A DNA stretch of 64,000 nucleotides from Pseudomonas sp. 10-1B (GCF_000935045.1 NZ_JYKS01000004.1:186001-250000), one strand, 5' to 3'; positions 8,403 through 17,797 are shown, numbered from the stretch's first letter. Notes: generated by a model not told the origin, from the sequence alone. Numbers and translations are program-made.

Positions 8403-10052
8403 TTATACGGCGATGCGCCGGAACCAGCTTGGCCGTGCCGCCGGAAGATGAGGCACGGCATCGAGCAAAGCGCGGGTATAGCCATGACGTGCCTGGCCAA
8501 GCACCTGGGCTGCCGGGCCCTGTTCCATCACCCTTCCCCCTTGCATCACCAACACGTGGTCACTGACCTGCTCCACCACCCCAAGGTCGTGAGAGATGAA
8601 CAGGCAAGCCAGGTTCAACTCCGCCTTGAGTTCGGCCAGCAATGCCAGGATTCGCGCCTGCACCGACACATCCAGCGCCGATACCGGTTCATCCAGCACC
8701 AGCACCTTGGGCTTCATGGCCAGTGCTCGGGCAATCGCGATGCGCTGCCGCTGCCCGCCCGACAACTCCAGTGGACGGCGGTCGAGCAAACCCACCGGCA
8801 ACTGCACCCGCTCCAGTAGCGCCGCCGTCTCGGTGCGCTGCAACGCACGCGGCCCCCCCGCATGCGCCAGTGCCTCGGCCAATATCCGCAACACGGTGTA
8901 GCGCGGGTCGAACGAAGCCAGCGGGTCCTGGAACACCACCTGGATCCCGTGCCGTGCCCGGCGCTGCTGCGCGGCGGAAAGCGCAAACCAGTCCTGCCCG
9001 AGCAGTTGCAGACTGCCTTGCTCCGGCCGTTCCAGGCCCAGCAGGATGCGTCCCAGCGTGCTCTTGCCGGAACCGGACTCGCCCACCACGCCAAGGGTTT
9101 GCCCGGCGCGCAACTGCAGGGACACATCGTTCAGCACCGGGCGCAACCGCCCGTCCGGCCCAGCAAAGGCTTTGCTCAAGCCACGTGCCTCCAGCACCAC
9201 CGGTTGTTCGTCCACGGCATTCTCCACCAGCGCCAGGGCCGGCACCGCCGGACGCTTGAAATGCACGGCCCGAGCGGCATTCAGCAGGCGTTGGGTATAG
9301 GGGGCCTGCGGGTCCTGCAGGATCTGTTCGACGCTGCCCTGCTCCACCACTACCCCTTGGCGCATCACAGCCACCCAGTCGGCCAGGCGTGCGACCACGG
9401 CCAGGTCATGGCTGACCATCAACAGGCTGTTGTCGCGCTCGCGCAGTTGCTCCAGCAGGTCGAGAATCTGCGCCTGCACCGTGGCGTCCAGCGCGGTGGT
9501 GGGCTCGTCAGCGATCAACAGACGCGGCTGACAGGCGATCGCCGAGGCGATCAAGGCGCGCTGTCTCAGGCCTCCGGAAAGCTGCCACGGGTATTGCCCG
9601 GCGCGCACTTCAGGTTCAGGCACACCGACCTGGCGCAATAGCTCAAGGACTCGCAGACGACGCTGTTGCGCAGTCAGCTCGGTGTGCAACAGCAATGGCT
9701 CTTCGATTTCTGCACCCACGCGTCGCAGCGGGTCGAGCGAACCCAGCGCATCTTGCATGACAAAGCCGATGTGCTCGCCACGCAAACGCTGCCACGCGTT
9801 CTCATCGAGCTGGCCCAGGTGCTGCCCGGCGAAGGCCAGGCGCTGCGCCTGCACATGAGCGCCAGCCCCGGTCAGGCCGACGAGGGTACGCGCCGTGACG
9901 CTCTTGCCCGAGCCCGATTCGCCCACCAGCGCCAGGCATTGCCCCGCGCGCAATTGCAGGTCGACGCCGCGTACCACCGGCACACCGTTGAAGCTCACAT
10001 GCAGGTCGCGGATGTCCACCAGCGGAGTCAGGTTGTCCTCGAAGATGCTCAT
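8403..10052 (-). CDS. Dipeptide/oligopeptide-type ABC importer, fused double ATPase (system A)
   Basis: ATPase of 549 aa with two nucleotide-binding domains, as in the system B counterpart. The first has Walker A GESGSGKS and LSGGLRQRALIAS with LLIADEPTTALD; the second has GESGSGKST, LSGGQRQRIAIARA and VLVLDEPVSALD. The start MSIFEDNL at 10052 overlaps the permease stop by ATGA. Its likely partners are the permeases at 10049-10903 and 14747-15679 and the lipoprotein at 15676-17514, from which it is separated by the oxidative enzyme genes. Confidence 0.93.
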   Translation of the reverse strand: MSIFEDNLTPLVDIRDLHVSFNGVPVVRGVDLQLRAGQCLALVGESGSGKSVTARTLVGLTGAGAHVQAQRLAFAGQHLGQLDENAWQRLRGEHIGFVMQDALGSLDPLRRVGAEIEEPLLLHTELTAQQRRLRVLELLRQVGVPEPEVRAGQYPWQLSGGLRQRALIASAIACQPRLLIADEPTTALDATVQAQILDLLEQLRERDNSLLMVSHDLAVVARLADWVAVMRQGVVVEQGSVEQILQDPQAPYTQRLLNAARAVHFKRPAVPALALVENAVDEQPVVLEARGLSKAFAGPDGRLRPVLNDVSLQLRAGQTLGVVGESGSGKSTLGRILLGLERPEQGSLQLLGQDWFALSAAQQRRARHGIQVVFQDPLASFDPRYTVLRILAEALAHAGGPRALQRTETAALLERVQLPVGLLDRRPLELSGGQRQRIAIARALAMKPKVLVLDEPVSALDVSVQARILALLAELKAELNLACLFISHDLGVVEQVSDHVLVMQGGRVMEQGPAAQVLGQARHGYTRALLDAVPHLPAARPSWFRRIAV

Positions 10053-10903
10053 ACGCTTCTGCCCTCGCTACGGCGCAGCCAGTCACGGCCAATGACGGTG
10101 ATGGAAATTACGGTCAGGGTGATCGCCAGCGCTGGCCAGGCCATCAGCCAGGGTGCGTTGGCCATGAAGTTGCGCGCCACGGCCATCATCGCGCCCCACT
10201 CCGGCGCGGGAGGTGGTGCGCCGAAGCCGAGGAAGCTCAGCGCAGCGGCAGCGGTGATGGCGCCGCCCAGGCCGATGCAGGCCAGGATCAACACGGGTTG
10301 GACTGCGTTAGGCAGCACATGCCAGAACACCACTGCCAAGGGACTGCGGCCCAGCGTTACCGCAGCTTCGACGAAACTGGCATGCCGGATAGTCAGGGTC
10401 TGGGCGCGTACCAGGCGGGCGTAGCGCGGCACCGAGGCGATGCCGACGGCGAGGATCAGGTTGCTGGTGCCTTGACCGAACAGGGTGATGATGACCAGCG
10501 CCAGTAACAGGTCGGGGAAGGCCAGCAGCACATCGACGGCGCGCATCAGCAGATTGTCCAGCCAAGCGGGGGCAAGGCCGGCAAGCAAGCCGAGCAGCGT
10601 ACCAAGGCCGAGCCCGACCAGGGTGGCGGCCAGGCCGATGTAGAGCGATGGGCGGGCGCCGTGGATCAGCCGGCTGAGGGCATCGCGGCCGTTCTCGTCG
10701 CTGCCCAGCCAGAAGGTGGGGCTTGGCGGGTGGTAAGCCAGGCGGGCGTCGGCGGCCAATGGATCGGTCGAGGAAAGCCAGTCGGGGAAGGCTACTGCCA
10801 GCAGGAGCAAACCGAGCATGGCCCAGGCGCAGAACAGGCCAGGGCGCAATTGCCACTTCGGTCTGCTGACCCAGCGGGAGGGTGCTAAAGATATCGTGTT
10901 CAT
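10049..10903 (-). CDS. ABC importer permease, DppC/OppC-type (system A)
   Basis: Inner-membrane permease, 284 aa. The N-terminal span is LFCAWAMLGLLLLAVAFPDW, followed by FWLGSDENGRDALSRLIHGAR, the conserved periplasmic DppC signature. The EAA loop is near EAAVTLGRSPLAVVFWHVLP. The start at 10903 is ATG preceded by GAAGGACC. It is coupled by ATGA overlap to the ATPase downstream and follows a 113-bp gap holding a REP sequence after the aldo/keto reductase gene. Confidence 0.93.
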   Translation of the reverse strand: MNTISLAPSRWVSRPKWQLRPGLFCAWAMLGLLLLAVAFPDWLSSTDPLAADARLAYHPPSPTFWLGSDENGRDALSRLIHGARPSLYIGLAATLVGLGLGTLLGLLAGLAPAWLDNLLMRAVDVLLAFPDLLLALVIITLFGQGTSNLILAVGIASVPRYARLVRAQTLTIRHASFVEAAVTLGRSPLAVVFWHVLPNAVQPVLILACIGLGGAITAAAALSFLGFGAPPPAPEWGAMMAVARNFMANAPWLMAWPALAITLTVISITVIGRDWLRRSEGRSV

Positions 10904-10936
10904 GGCGGTCCTTCTTGTATCGCCTGCATGGGCCTA

Positions 10937-10960
10937 TTCGCGGGCAAGCCCGCTCCCACA
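10937..10960. repeat. Single REP sequence
   Basis: The sequence TTCGCGGGCAAGCCCGCTCC followed by CACA matches the P. putida-type REP core (GCGGGCAAGCCCGC palindrome). It sits in the gap between the aldo/keto reductase and the DppC-type permease of system A, inside the presumed operon. Confidence 0.75.
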
Positions 10961-11016
10961 GAGACCGCACAAGTTTCAGCATTGCGATGATCCTGTGAGA
11001 GCCCTTGCCATGCGGG

Positions 11017-12072
11017 CTACGGTGCCGGGTTGGGAATACGGCGGTGCACCGCCTGGATATCGGCCAGCACCTCATCACTGAGCGACACATCCAGGGCACT
11101 CAGGTTCTCCTGCAACTGCAGCAAGGTGGTCTGCCCGGTAATCGCACTGGCCACGAACGGCTGGCGTATGACGAAAGCCAAGGCCAGTTGCGCCGGTGTC
11201 AGCCCATGCTCCCGCGCAATCTGCACATAACTGGCAATAGCGCTGTTGGCCTCCTCACTGCCATAGCGATTGAAGGTGCGATACACCGACGACAACCGCG
11301 AACCCTCCGGCTTTGCCCCGTTCAGGTACTTGCCGGTCAACGCCCCGAATGCCAGCGGCGAATAGGCCAGCAGGCTAACCCCTTCGCGATGGCTGAACTC
11401 CGACAGGCCGTTCTCGTACAAGCGGTTGAGCAGGCTGTACGGGTTCTGGATACTGGCAATCCGCGCCAGGCCCTTGTCCTCGCTGTGTCGCAAAAACTGC
11501 GCTACCCCCCACGGCGTTTCGTTGGACACTCCGATATGACGTACCTTGCCAGCCTTGACCTGCTCGTCGAGCACGGCCAGGGTTTCTTCGATGGCCGCCG
11601 TTTGCGGATGGTCGTCAACGTAGGGGTATTCGCGGATGCCGAAGAAATTGCTGGTGCGATCGGGCCAGTGCAGTTGGTAGAGGTCGAGGTAGTCGGTGTT
11701 CAGGCGGCGCAGGCTGCCCTCCAGGGCGGCAACGATGTTCTTGCGGTCGTGGTGCGACAGGCCATCCCGGATATGCGCCTGGCCGCCGGGGTCGCGGGCA
11801 GGGCCGGCGATCTTGCTGGCCAGCACGAGCTTGTCACGGCTGCCGCGGGCGGCGAGCCAGGTGCCGATGTAGCGCTCGGTGGTGGTCCAGGTTTCGGCGC
11901 GGGTGGGCGTGGGGTACATCTCGGCGGTGTCGATGAAGTTGATGCCGGCAGCGAGGGCGGCGTCCAGTTGCTGGTGGGCGTCCTGTTCGCTGTTCTGGTG
12001 CCCCCAGGTCATGGTGCCGAGACTGAGGAGGCTGACCTGAAGATTGGTGTGGCCTAATGGGCGGTAGCGCAT
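11017..12072 (-). CDS. Aldo/keto reductase, Tas-like
   Basis: NADPH-dependent aldo/keto reductase, 351 aa, full length for the Tas/YajO-like branch. It begins MRYRPLGHTNLQVSLLSLGT. The catalytic Asp/Tyr lie in FIDTAEMYPTPTRAETW, the Lys in LVLASKIAG and the His in LYQLHWPD; the C-terminal cofactor loop is AITGQTTLLQLQENL. It sits between the FMN monooxygenase gene (45-bp gap) and the system A permease. It probably reduces a carbonyl released by the oxygenases; this role is inferred from position only. Confidence 0.9.
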   Translation of the reverse strand: MRYRPLGHTNLQVSLLSLGTMTWGHQNSEQDAHQQLDAALAAGINFIDTAEMYPTPTRAETWTTTERYIGTWLAARGSRDKLVLASKIAGPARDPGGQAHIRDGLSHHDRKNIVAALEGSLRRLNTDYLDLYQLHWPDRTSNFFGIREYPYVDDHPQTAAIEETLAVLDEQVKAGKVRHIGVSNETPWGVAQFLRHSEDKGLARIASIQNPYSLLNRLYENGLSEFSHREGVSLLAYSPLAFGALTGKYLNGAKPEGSRLSSVYRTFNRYGSEEANSAIASYVQIAREHGLTPAQLALAFVIRQPFVASAITGQTTLLQLQENLSALDVSLSDEVLADIQAVHRRIPNPAP

Positions 12073-12116
12073 GGTGTCGAGTCCTTGGGTGATACGTTGA
12101 TGTCTGGGTGCAACCC

Positions 12117-13466
12117 TTAAACAGCCCGTGCAGCCTCGCGCCGGGCTTGTGCAAACTGGTTCACTGCTTTCGGCAAACCCAGGTGCTCACGCAAGGTGGT
12201 GCCGGTGTATTCGGTACGGAACAACCCGCGCTTCTGCAGCAGCGGCACCACCTCTTCGACAAACACCCGCGCGCCTGACGGGAACATGTCGGGCATGATG
12301 TTGAAACCATCCCCCGCTCCTGCCAGGAACCACTCAGCCAGGGTAGCGGCGACCTGCTCCGGGGTACCGACGGCCAAGCGGTGCCCGACCAGAATCCGCC
12401 GCGACAACTGGCGAATGGTCAGGTTCTCGCTGCGCGCCAGATTCAACTGAGCTTCCAGAAAACCATGCGACCCCCGCTCGAAATCCGCCACCGCGCCAAT
12501 CCGCGCCCAAGGCAACGGCGCATCCGGGTCCAGCTCGCTGGCGTCGATGCCGATACGCCCCGCCACCTGCTGCAACAGGCCGTGCTCGCCATGCCAGGCA
12601 TTGAGCTCGTCGAAGCGTGCGTGGGCCTCGGCCTCGGTGCCGCCGATCACGGTCGACAGGCCAGGCATGATCTTCAGGTGCTGCGGGTCACGGCCCCAGG
12701 CTTTGGCCCGCGCCTTCATCTCCCGATAGAATGCCTGTCCGTCGGCCAGGGTGGTCTGGGTGGTGAAGATCGCATCTGCATAGCGTGAACCGAGTGCCTT
12801 GCCACCTTCGGAAGAGCCGGCCTGCACCAGCACCGGCCTGCCCTGCGGCGAGCGCGGCAGGTTCAGCGGCCCTTTGACCTGAAAGTGCTTTCCCTTGAAA
12901 TTCAGGGTGTGGACCTTGCTCGGGTCGGCAAAACGGCCAGCGGCGCGGTCACCGATGATCGCGTCGTCCTCCCAGCTGTCCCAAAGCTTCAGGGTCACGT
13001 CGACGAACTCCTCGGCCCGCCCGTAGCGGTCCATATGCAAAGGCGCGCCAGCCAGGCCGAAGTTCTGTGCCGCCGCGTCACCGGCATTGGTGACCACATT
13101 CCAGGCTGCCCGGCCGCCGCTGATATGGTCCAGCGAGGCAATTCGCCGGGCCAGGTTGAAGGGTTCGTTGTAAGTACTGGAGCAGGTCGCGATCACGCCA
13201 ATGCGCTCAGTGGCGGCCGCCACCGCAGTGAGCAGCACGGTCGGCTCCAGGCGCCCGCCCGGCTGGGCGGACACATCCGGCGGCAACGCCGGGCCATCGG
13301 CCAGGAAGATTGCATCCAGGCAGCCGCGCTCGGAAATACGTGCGACATCACGGTAATAGTTGACGTCGATATAGGCGTCGAGTGCCGCCTCACCCTGGCG
13401 CCAGGCGCCGGAATGCGAGCCGAAGCCGAGGATATTCATGCCCAGGCTCATCTGTTTCGTAGTCAT
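12117..13466 (-). CDS. LLM-class FMN-dependent monooxygenase, NtaA/SnaA/DszA family
   Basis: Flavin monooxygenase of the bacterial luciferase-like fold, 449 aa, the length of DszA and nitrilotriacetate monooxygenase component A. Family signatures are the opening SLGMNILGFGSHSGAWR, CSSTYNEPFNLARRIASLDH and GGRAAWNVVTNAGDAAAQNFG. Such enzymes need FMNH2 from a separate reductase, which is not encoded in this window. The start at 13466 (MTTKQMSL) follows a GGAGAAC ribosome site 15 bp after the DszC-like gene, with which it is surely co-transcribed. C-S or C-N bond oxidation is the expected chemistry. Confidence 0.92.
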   Translation of the reverse strand: MTTKQMSLGMNILGFGSHSGAWRQGEAALDAYIDVNYYRDVARISERGCLDAIFLADGPALPPDVSAQPGGRLEPTVLLTAVAAATERIGVIATCSSTYNEPFNLARRIASLDHISGGRAAWNVVTNAGDAAAQNFGLAGAPLHMDRYGRAEEFVDVTLKLWDSWEDDAIIGDRAAGRFADPSKVHTLNFKGKHFQVKGPLNLPRSPQGRPVLVQAGSSEGGKALGSRYADAIFTTQTTLADGQAFYREMKARAKAWGRDPQHLKIMPGLSTVIGGTEAEAHARFDELNAWHGEHGLLQQVAGRIGIDASELDPDAPLPWARIGAVADFERGSHGFLEAQLNLARSENLTIRQLSRRILVGHRLAVGTPEQVAATLAEWFLAGAGDGFNIMPDMFPSGARVFVEEVVPLLQKRGLFRTEYTGTTLREHLGLPKAVNQFAQARREAARAV

Positions 13467-13480
13467 GCCGGTTCTCCTGA

Positions 13481-14725
13481 TCAGACTGCGCTGGCTTCGT
13501 CGCCGCTGCCCTGGCCTTCGCTGGCGGTAGCCTGAAGGGCGCGCCAGGCCTGAGCTGGGCTGATGCCATTGAGGTAGTAGTTGCCTAGCGCCTGCTCGCG
13601 GTAGATCGCCGGGTTGTGCGAAGCCAGGGTGCGGGCATTGCGCCAATGGCGATCGAGGCGCCGAGCATTGCTGGTGGCCGATGCGCCGCCGACTTCGAAC
13701 AGCAAGGTGCTCGCATCCAGCACTTGCGCCAGGACAATCTGCTGCGCCTGAAAGGCATGGATCTCGGCGTCGGTGTAAAGCTGCTCGGCCACCTCACCCT
13801 GCTGCCCGGCTTCGAACACAGCATGCAGGCTCTGGCCCACGGCAGTGACTTGCGCATCGGCGGCGAAGGCCAGGCTCGACAGGCGACCGATCACCGCCTG
13901 CACCCGCGGGTCGGCAGCTGGCCGTGACTGCCCCGGCACGCCGAAGGCGCGGGTGCGGCCCTGGACGAAAGCTACGGCATCGGCCAGTACTGCATGGCCG
14001 ATACCCGCCAGGGTAGCCAGGTGCACCGCCTGGTAGAACGCGGTGAGGTACGACTCGGCACGCAATTCGCCTTTGGCGAAACGCCGCAGCAAGTGCTCCG
14101 GCTGCACGCTCACCTGGGTGAAACGGGTGGTGCCACTGCCGGTCAGGCGCTGGCCAAAACCGTCCCAGTCGTCGACCTGCTCCACGCCCGGTACACGGGT
14201 CGGCACCGCGAGGCTGACAAAGTCGTCGCCATGGTTGGCCACTACCGCCACCCAGTCGGCGTACAGCGCGCCAGTGCAGTAGTACTTCTCGCCGTCCAGG
14301 CGGTAACCGCCCTCGCCTTCGCTCAACTGCACGGTATTGCCGGTACTGTCGGTACGCTCGGCCATGGCGGCGCCCCACAGCTGGCCAGCGACCACGCGGG
14401 CGAACCAGTAGTCCTGGGAGGCGGCATCGCTGGACGACAGCCGCCCTTCGACGAAACCGAAGTGGGCGCGAAAGATCTGCGGCAGGTTGGAGTCAGCCTG
14501 ACCCAGGCGCACCAACTGGCGCAGCAACTGCGGCAAGGTTGCGCCTGAGCCACCGTGGCTGCGTGGTACGCGCAGGGCGCCGAAGGCGGCCTCGCGCAAC
14601 CAGGCCACCGGCTCATGGGCCAGGGTACGCTGCTGCTCGCGGGCCACCGCGCCTTCGGCGATACGCGCGTAGATTGGTGCAAAACGCGCATCTAGTTCGG
14701 CATCTGTAATCGTGGTTTGACTCAT
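13481..14725 (-). CDS. DszC/SfnB-like flavin monooxygenase, acyl-CoA dehydrogenase fold
   Basis: Complete 414-aa member of the DszC/SfnB group (flavin monooxygenases on the acyl-CoA dehydrogenase fold). The segments RVPRSHGGSGATLPQLLRQL, GEKYYCTGALYADWVAVVA and QRLTGSGTTRFTQVSV match the paralogue at 1-1139. The C-terminus has the HWRNARTLASHNP segment common to the group. Its neighbour is the DszA-like monooxygenase, so a two-step S- or N-oxidation pair is plausible, although no DszB-type sulfinase is present. The start is MSQTTITDAEL at 14725, 21 bp from the permease stop. Confidence 0.9.
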   Translation of the reverse strand: MSQTTITDAELDARFAPIYARIAEGAVAREQQRTLAHEPVAWLREAAFGALRVPRSHGGSGATLPQLLRQLVRLGQADSNLPQIFRAHFGFVEGRLSSSDAASQDYWFARVVAGQLWGAAMAERTDSTGNTVQLSEGEGGYRLDGEKYYCTGALYADWVAVVANHGDDFVSLAVPTRVPGVEQVDDWDGFGQRLTGSGTTRFTQVSVQPEHLLRRFAKGELRAESYLTAFYQAVHLATLAGIGHAVLADAVAFVQGRTRAFGVPGQSRPAADPRVQAVIGRLSSLAFAADAQVTAVGQSLHAVFEAGQQGEVAEQLYTDAEIHAFQAQQIVLAQVLDASTLLFEVGGASATSNARRLDRHWRNARTLASHNPAIYREQALGNYYLNGISPAQAWRALQATASEGQGSGDEASAV

Positions 14726-14746
14726 GATGGTTCCTTTCTCGTGAAT

Positions 14747-15679
14747 TCAGAGGCGCGCGGTGCGCGGGTCGATGGCCTGGGTCGCCAGGTCCACCAGCAG
14801 GTTGACCAGCACGTAGATCGCTGCCGCCAACAGGGTGACGCCGAGCACCAGTGGCACGTCCTTGCTGGCGGTAGCGTCGAGCATCAACCGGCCAATGCCT
14901 TGGCGGCCGAACAGCAACTCCAGCACCACTGCGCCGCCGAGCAGGCTGGCGAACACGTATCCGGCCAGGGTCACCAGCGGCACCAGGGCATGACGCAGGG
15001 CATGGCGCAGACGCACAGCGGTATCGCCCATGCCACGGGCACGGGCTTGGGCGATGAAGGGTTGTTCCAGCACCTGCTCCAGCGACTGGCGCAACACCTG
15101 GGCAAGCACCGCCGCGATCGGCAGCGCCAGGGCCAGGCTCGGCAGTACCAGCGAGCGCCAACCGCTGGACCCGGACGGCGGTAGCCAATGGAAGTGGAAC
15201 GCGAAGACCAACAGCAGCAGCGTGCCGATCACGAAGTTGGGGGCCGACGACAGCAATAGCTCGATGCCCGAGACCACCGCCCGCAAACGCCGCCCGCGGT
15301 TGGCGGTGAGCAACGCCGAGGCCATCGCCAGCAGCACCGCCAGCACAGCGGCGCTGCTGGCCAGGGCCAGGGTCGCGCCGGCCTGTTCGCCAATCGCCTG
15401 GCCGACCGGTATGCGCAACCGATACGACTCGCCCAGATCGCCCTTGCCCAGGCGCGCCAGGTAGTGACCGTACTGCACCCACAGCGGTTGATCGAGGCCG
15501 TACTCGGCGCGCGCCTGGGCCAGCACCGCCTCGCTTGGCATGGCATCCGGGCCGCCAAGGATCACCAGGGCGATGTCGCCACCGCTGTGCTGCATACCGA
15601 GGAAGGTCAGGCTGGCCGCCGCCCATAGCACGATCACACCGTCACGCAGGCGGCGCAGCAAGACCGTCAGCAGTTTCAT
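14747..15679 (-). CDS. ABC importer permease, DppB/OppB-type (system A)
   Basis: Inner-membrane permease of 310 aa with spans starting at GVIVLWAAASLTFLGMQ and the DppB-type EYGLDQPLWVQYGHYL segment. The EAA loop is near ARGMGDTAVRLRHALRHALVP. The start MKLLTVLL at 15679 overlaps the stop of the binding-protein gene (ATGA). It is separated from its presumed DppC partner (10049-10903) by three enzyme genes, an unusual interleaving that ties import to oxidation in one operon. Confidence 0.92.
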   Translation of the reverse strand: MKLLTVLLRRLRDGVIVLWAAASLTFLGMQHSGGDIALVILGGPDAMPSEAVLAQARAEYGLDQPLWVQYGHYLARLGKGDLGESYRLRIPVGQAIGEQAGATLALASSAAVLAVLLAMASALLTANRGRRLRAVVSGIELLLSSAPNFVIGTLLLLVFAFHFHWLPPSGSSGWRSLVLPSLALALPIAAVLAQVLRQSLEQVLEQPFIAQARARGMGDTAVRLRHALRHALVPLVTLAGYVFASLLGGAVVLELLFGRQGIGRLMLDATASKDVPLVLGVTLLAAAIYVLVNLLVDLATQAIDPRTARL

Positions 15680-17514
15680 GGTTGCTCCTTTGCCAGCCAC
15701 ACGCTGGTGAACAGGGGAACGTTGTGCGAGCCATCGAACAGCACACCGCCTACAGCATTGCGGTAGGCCAGCAGCATCTGGCTTTCTACCGAGGGTACGG
15801 CCGGCACAGTCTCGCCCAGGCGTTGCTGGGCCTGGCGATACAGCTCGCGACGTTGCATCGGGTCGGTGCTGCGCCGGGCGGCGCCAAGCAACTGGTCGAG
15901 GGTGGCGTCACGGAAGTGGCCGACGTTCTGGCCAATCATCCGCGCGCTGGGGATGGATTGGCTGTGGTAGAGGATGTACAAGCCGTCAGCCGTGTTGGTG
16001 TGCCAGTAGCCGCCGCCGATGGCGTCGAAGTTGCCGAGGTAACGTAGCTCCAGGACCTTGCTGATCGGCAGCAGCTCGATGCGCAGGTCGAAGCCGACCT
16101 TGCGCAGGTCCGCCTGGGCAGCCACCGAGACATTGGCCGGAAACGCCGGGTTGTCATAGCTCAGCAAGGTCGCCCCGAGGCGCTGGCCATCACGGCTGCG
16201 ATAGCCTTCGGCGTCACGCCCGGTCCAGCCGGCGGCATCGAGCAAGCGCCCGGCTTCGACCGGATCGAAGGCCAAGGCATCGCGGGCCACCGGGTCATAG
16301 CCGGGGGTATTCACGGCGAGGAAATCCCCCTTGGCCAGGTACTCGCCAAAGCCGGAGATCCACGCCAGGCCATCACGGTCGATGGCCTTGGCCACTGCCT
16401 GGCGCACTCGCACGTCATCAAACGGCGCACGCTCGACATTGAAGGTGATGCTGCGCGATGGATTGCCCTTGCGAATGCGGTTGCGCAGGGTCAGTTGCGG
16501 GTTGGCGCGGATCGCTGCGGCATTCTGCGCCGGGGCGTCCAAGGCCATGTCGTTGTCGGCGGCTTCCAGCGAGGTGTAGCGGATCATCGCTTCGGGCACG
16601 TAGCTCAACTCGATGCCATCCAGATACGCCTCGCCCTGGTGGTTGATCGCTGGCGGCGCCCAGTTGTACCCCGGGCGGCGGACAAAACTGGCACGCTGGT
16701 CGCGCACCCAGCCGGTCAACACGAATGGCCCGGTACCGATGGGTTGACTGGCGATGGTCTTCGGCGCCTCGAGGATCTGCCGCGGCGAAATCATCCCCAG
16801 CCAGGCCTGCGACAGCACATCGAGAAACGGCGCATAAGGCGCATGCAGGGTAGCCTCGAACGTGTACTCGTCCACCACCCGACCCCGCAGGTACGGCGCG
16901 ATATAGGCGGCGGCCAATGGCGACTTGGTCGTCGGGTCGCGCATGTGTTCGAGGTTGACCCGCACGGCCTCGGCGTTGAAGCGCTCGCCATCGCTGAAAG
17001 TGACGTCGTCACGCAGGTGGAAGGTATAAGTCAGGCCGTCGGCGCTGATGTCCCAGCTTTTCGCCAGCCACGGCGTGAGGGTACCGTCCTCGGCCTGGTA
17101 CACCAAGCAGTCGAACAGGATGCGGCCCATCCACTGCATGTTGCCGTTGGACAGTGCATGGATATCGAAGCTGCCGGCGTCGATCGCGGCCGACACGCGC
17201 AGGGTGCCACCGCGCTGGCCAGCCTGCTGCTCGACAAAATCGCTGGCAGGGTAACGCATCACCCCTTTCACTGCATGGACCGCTTTGCCCTTCAGTGTGC
17301 CCGTAGCCTGCGGCGCAGGCGGTGCGCACGCAGCAAGCAGCAGCGCACTCGTCAACAGGGTGCTCTGGGCCAGGAGCAGCATCGACGCGGCCATCGGACG
17401 CCGCACGCCCCACCGGTGACGCACACACGTACTGGAACTGGGCAACGCCAATGTCACAGGCACACCGACAGCGCTGACCAATGGGTGGCTGCAGGGTCTG
17501 ACTTTCGCACGCAC
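15676..17514 (-). CDS. Substrate-binding lipoprotein, SBP family 5 (system A)
   Basis: Extracytoplasmic receptor of importer A, 612 aa with the start used. The GTG at 17514 is chosen because AAAGGGAG lies 8 nt upstream. An ATG nearer that site is in another frame. This start gives an unusually long leader before the lipobox SALLLAAC (Cys about residue 63). Internal starts at 17424 (GTG) or 17394 (ATG) would give an ordinary signal peptide. The mature part has GGTLRVSAAIDAGSFDIHAL and TYTFHLRDDVTFSDGERFNA, typical of family 5. It opens the system A unit behind a sigma-54-type promoter. Confidence 0.85.
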   Translation of the reverse strand: MRAKVRPCSHPLVSAVGVPVTLALPSSSTCVRHRWGVRRPMAASMLLLAQSTLLTSALLLAACAPPAPQATGTLKGKAVHAVKGVMRYPASDFVEQQAGQRGGTLRVSAAIDAGSFDIHALSNGNMQWMGRILFDCLVYQAEDGTLTPWLAKSWDISADGLTYTFHLRDDVTFSDGERFNAEAVRVNLEHMRDPTTKSPLAAAYIAPYLRGRVVDEYTFEATLHAPYAPFLDVLSQAWLGMISPRQILEAPKTIASQPIGTGPFVLTGWVRDQRASFVRRPGYNWAPPAINHQGEAYLDGIELSYVPEAMIRYTSLEAADNDMALDAPAQNAAAIRANPQLTLRNRIRKGNPSRSITFNVERAPFDDVRVRQAVAKAIDRDGLAWISGFGEYLAKGDFLAVNTPGYDPVARDALAFDPVEAGRLLDAAGWTGRDAEGYRSRDGQRLGATLLSYDNPAFPANVSVAAQADLRKVGFDLRIELLPISKVLELRYLGNFDAIGGGYWHTNTADGLYILYHSQSIPSARMIGQNVGHFRDATLDQLLGAARRSTDPMQRRELYRQAQQRLGETVPAVPSVESQMLLAYRNAVGGVLFDGSHNVPLFTSVWLAKEQP

Positions 17515-17591
17515 TGCACATACTCCCTTTCATATAAAAGGCTGTTTTTCGCAGCGACTGCGAACAACGCCATCCTATTTAAATGAAGTAT

Positions 17592-17607
17592 TGCAGTTGT
17601 CGTGCCA
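17592..17607 (-). promoter_or_regulatory. Sigma-54-type promoter for the importer A operon
   Basis: The minus strand reads TGGCACG-ACAA-CTGCA, differing from the consensus TGGCACG-N4-TTGCW at one position, with GG and GC exactly ten bases apart and the preferred C before the -24 box. A start site near 17580 would give a leader of about 65 nt before the GTG at 17514. Confidence 0.8.
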
Positions 17608-17679
17608 GCCTTTTCAATGCGTATTTACTGGCCCATTCAAAAATAACCACCTGCGTAATCAGACAAACTGTTAAAGCGC

Positions 17680-17797
17680 TGTTGAAAAATCAACATCAAA
17701 AACCTCAAACCCTTGCCATGGCTGACCCATACAACTCTCAGCCCCCGCACAAACTATTAGGCATTTGCTTATAACTCGCACTGTTCGACAAACAACA
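17680..17797. promoter_or_regulatory. Candidate enhancer sites (two TGTT-N8-AACA dyads)
   Basis: 17680-17695 is a perfect dyad, TGTTGA-AAAA-TCAACA. 17782-17797 is TGTTCG-ACAA-ACAACA. They lie about 73-190 bp from the minus -24 box and 84-201 bp from the plus -24 box, a normal range for a sigma-54 activator. The design repeats at 6487-6529. Confidence 0.55.
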
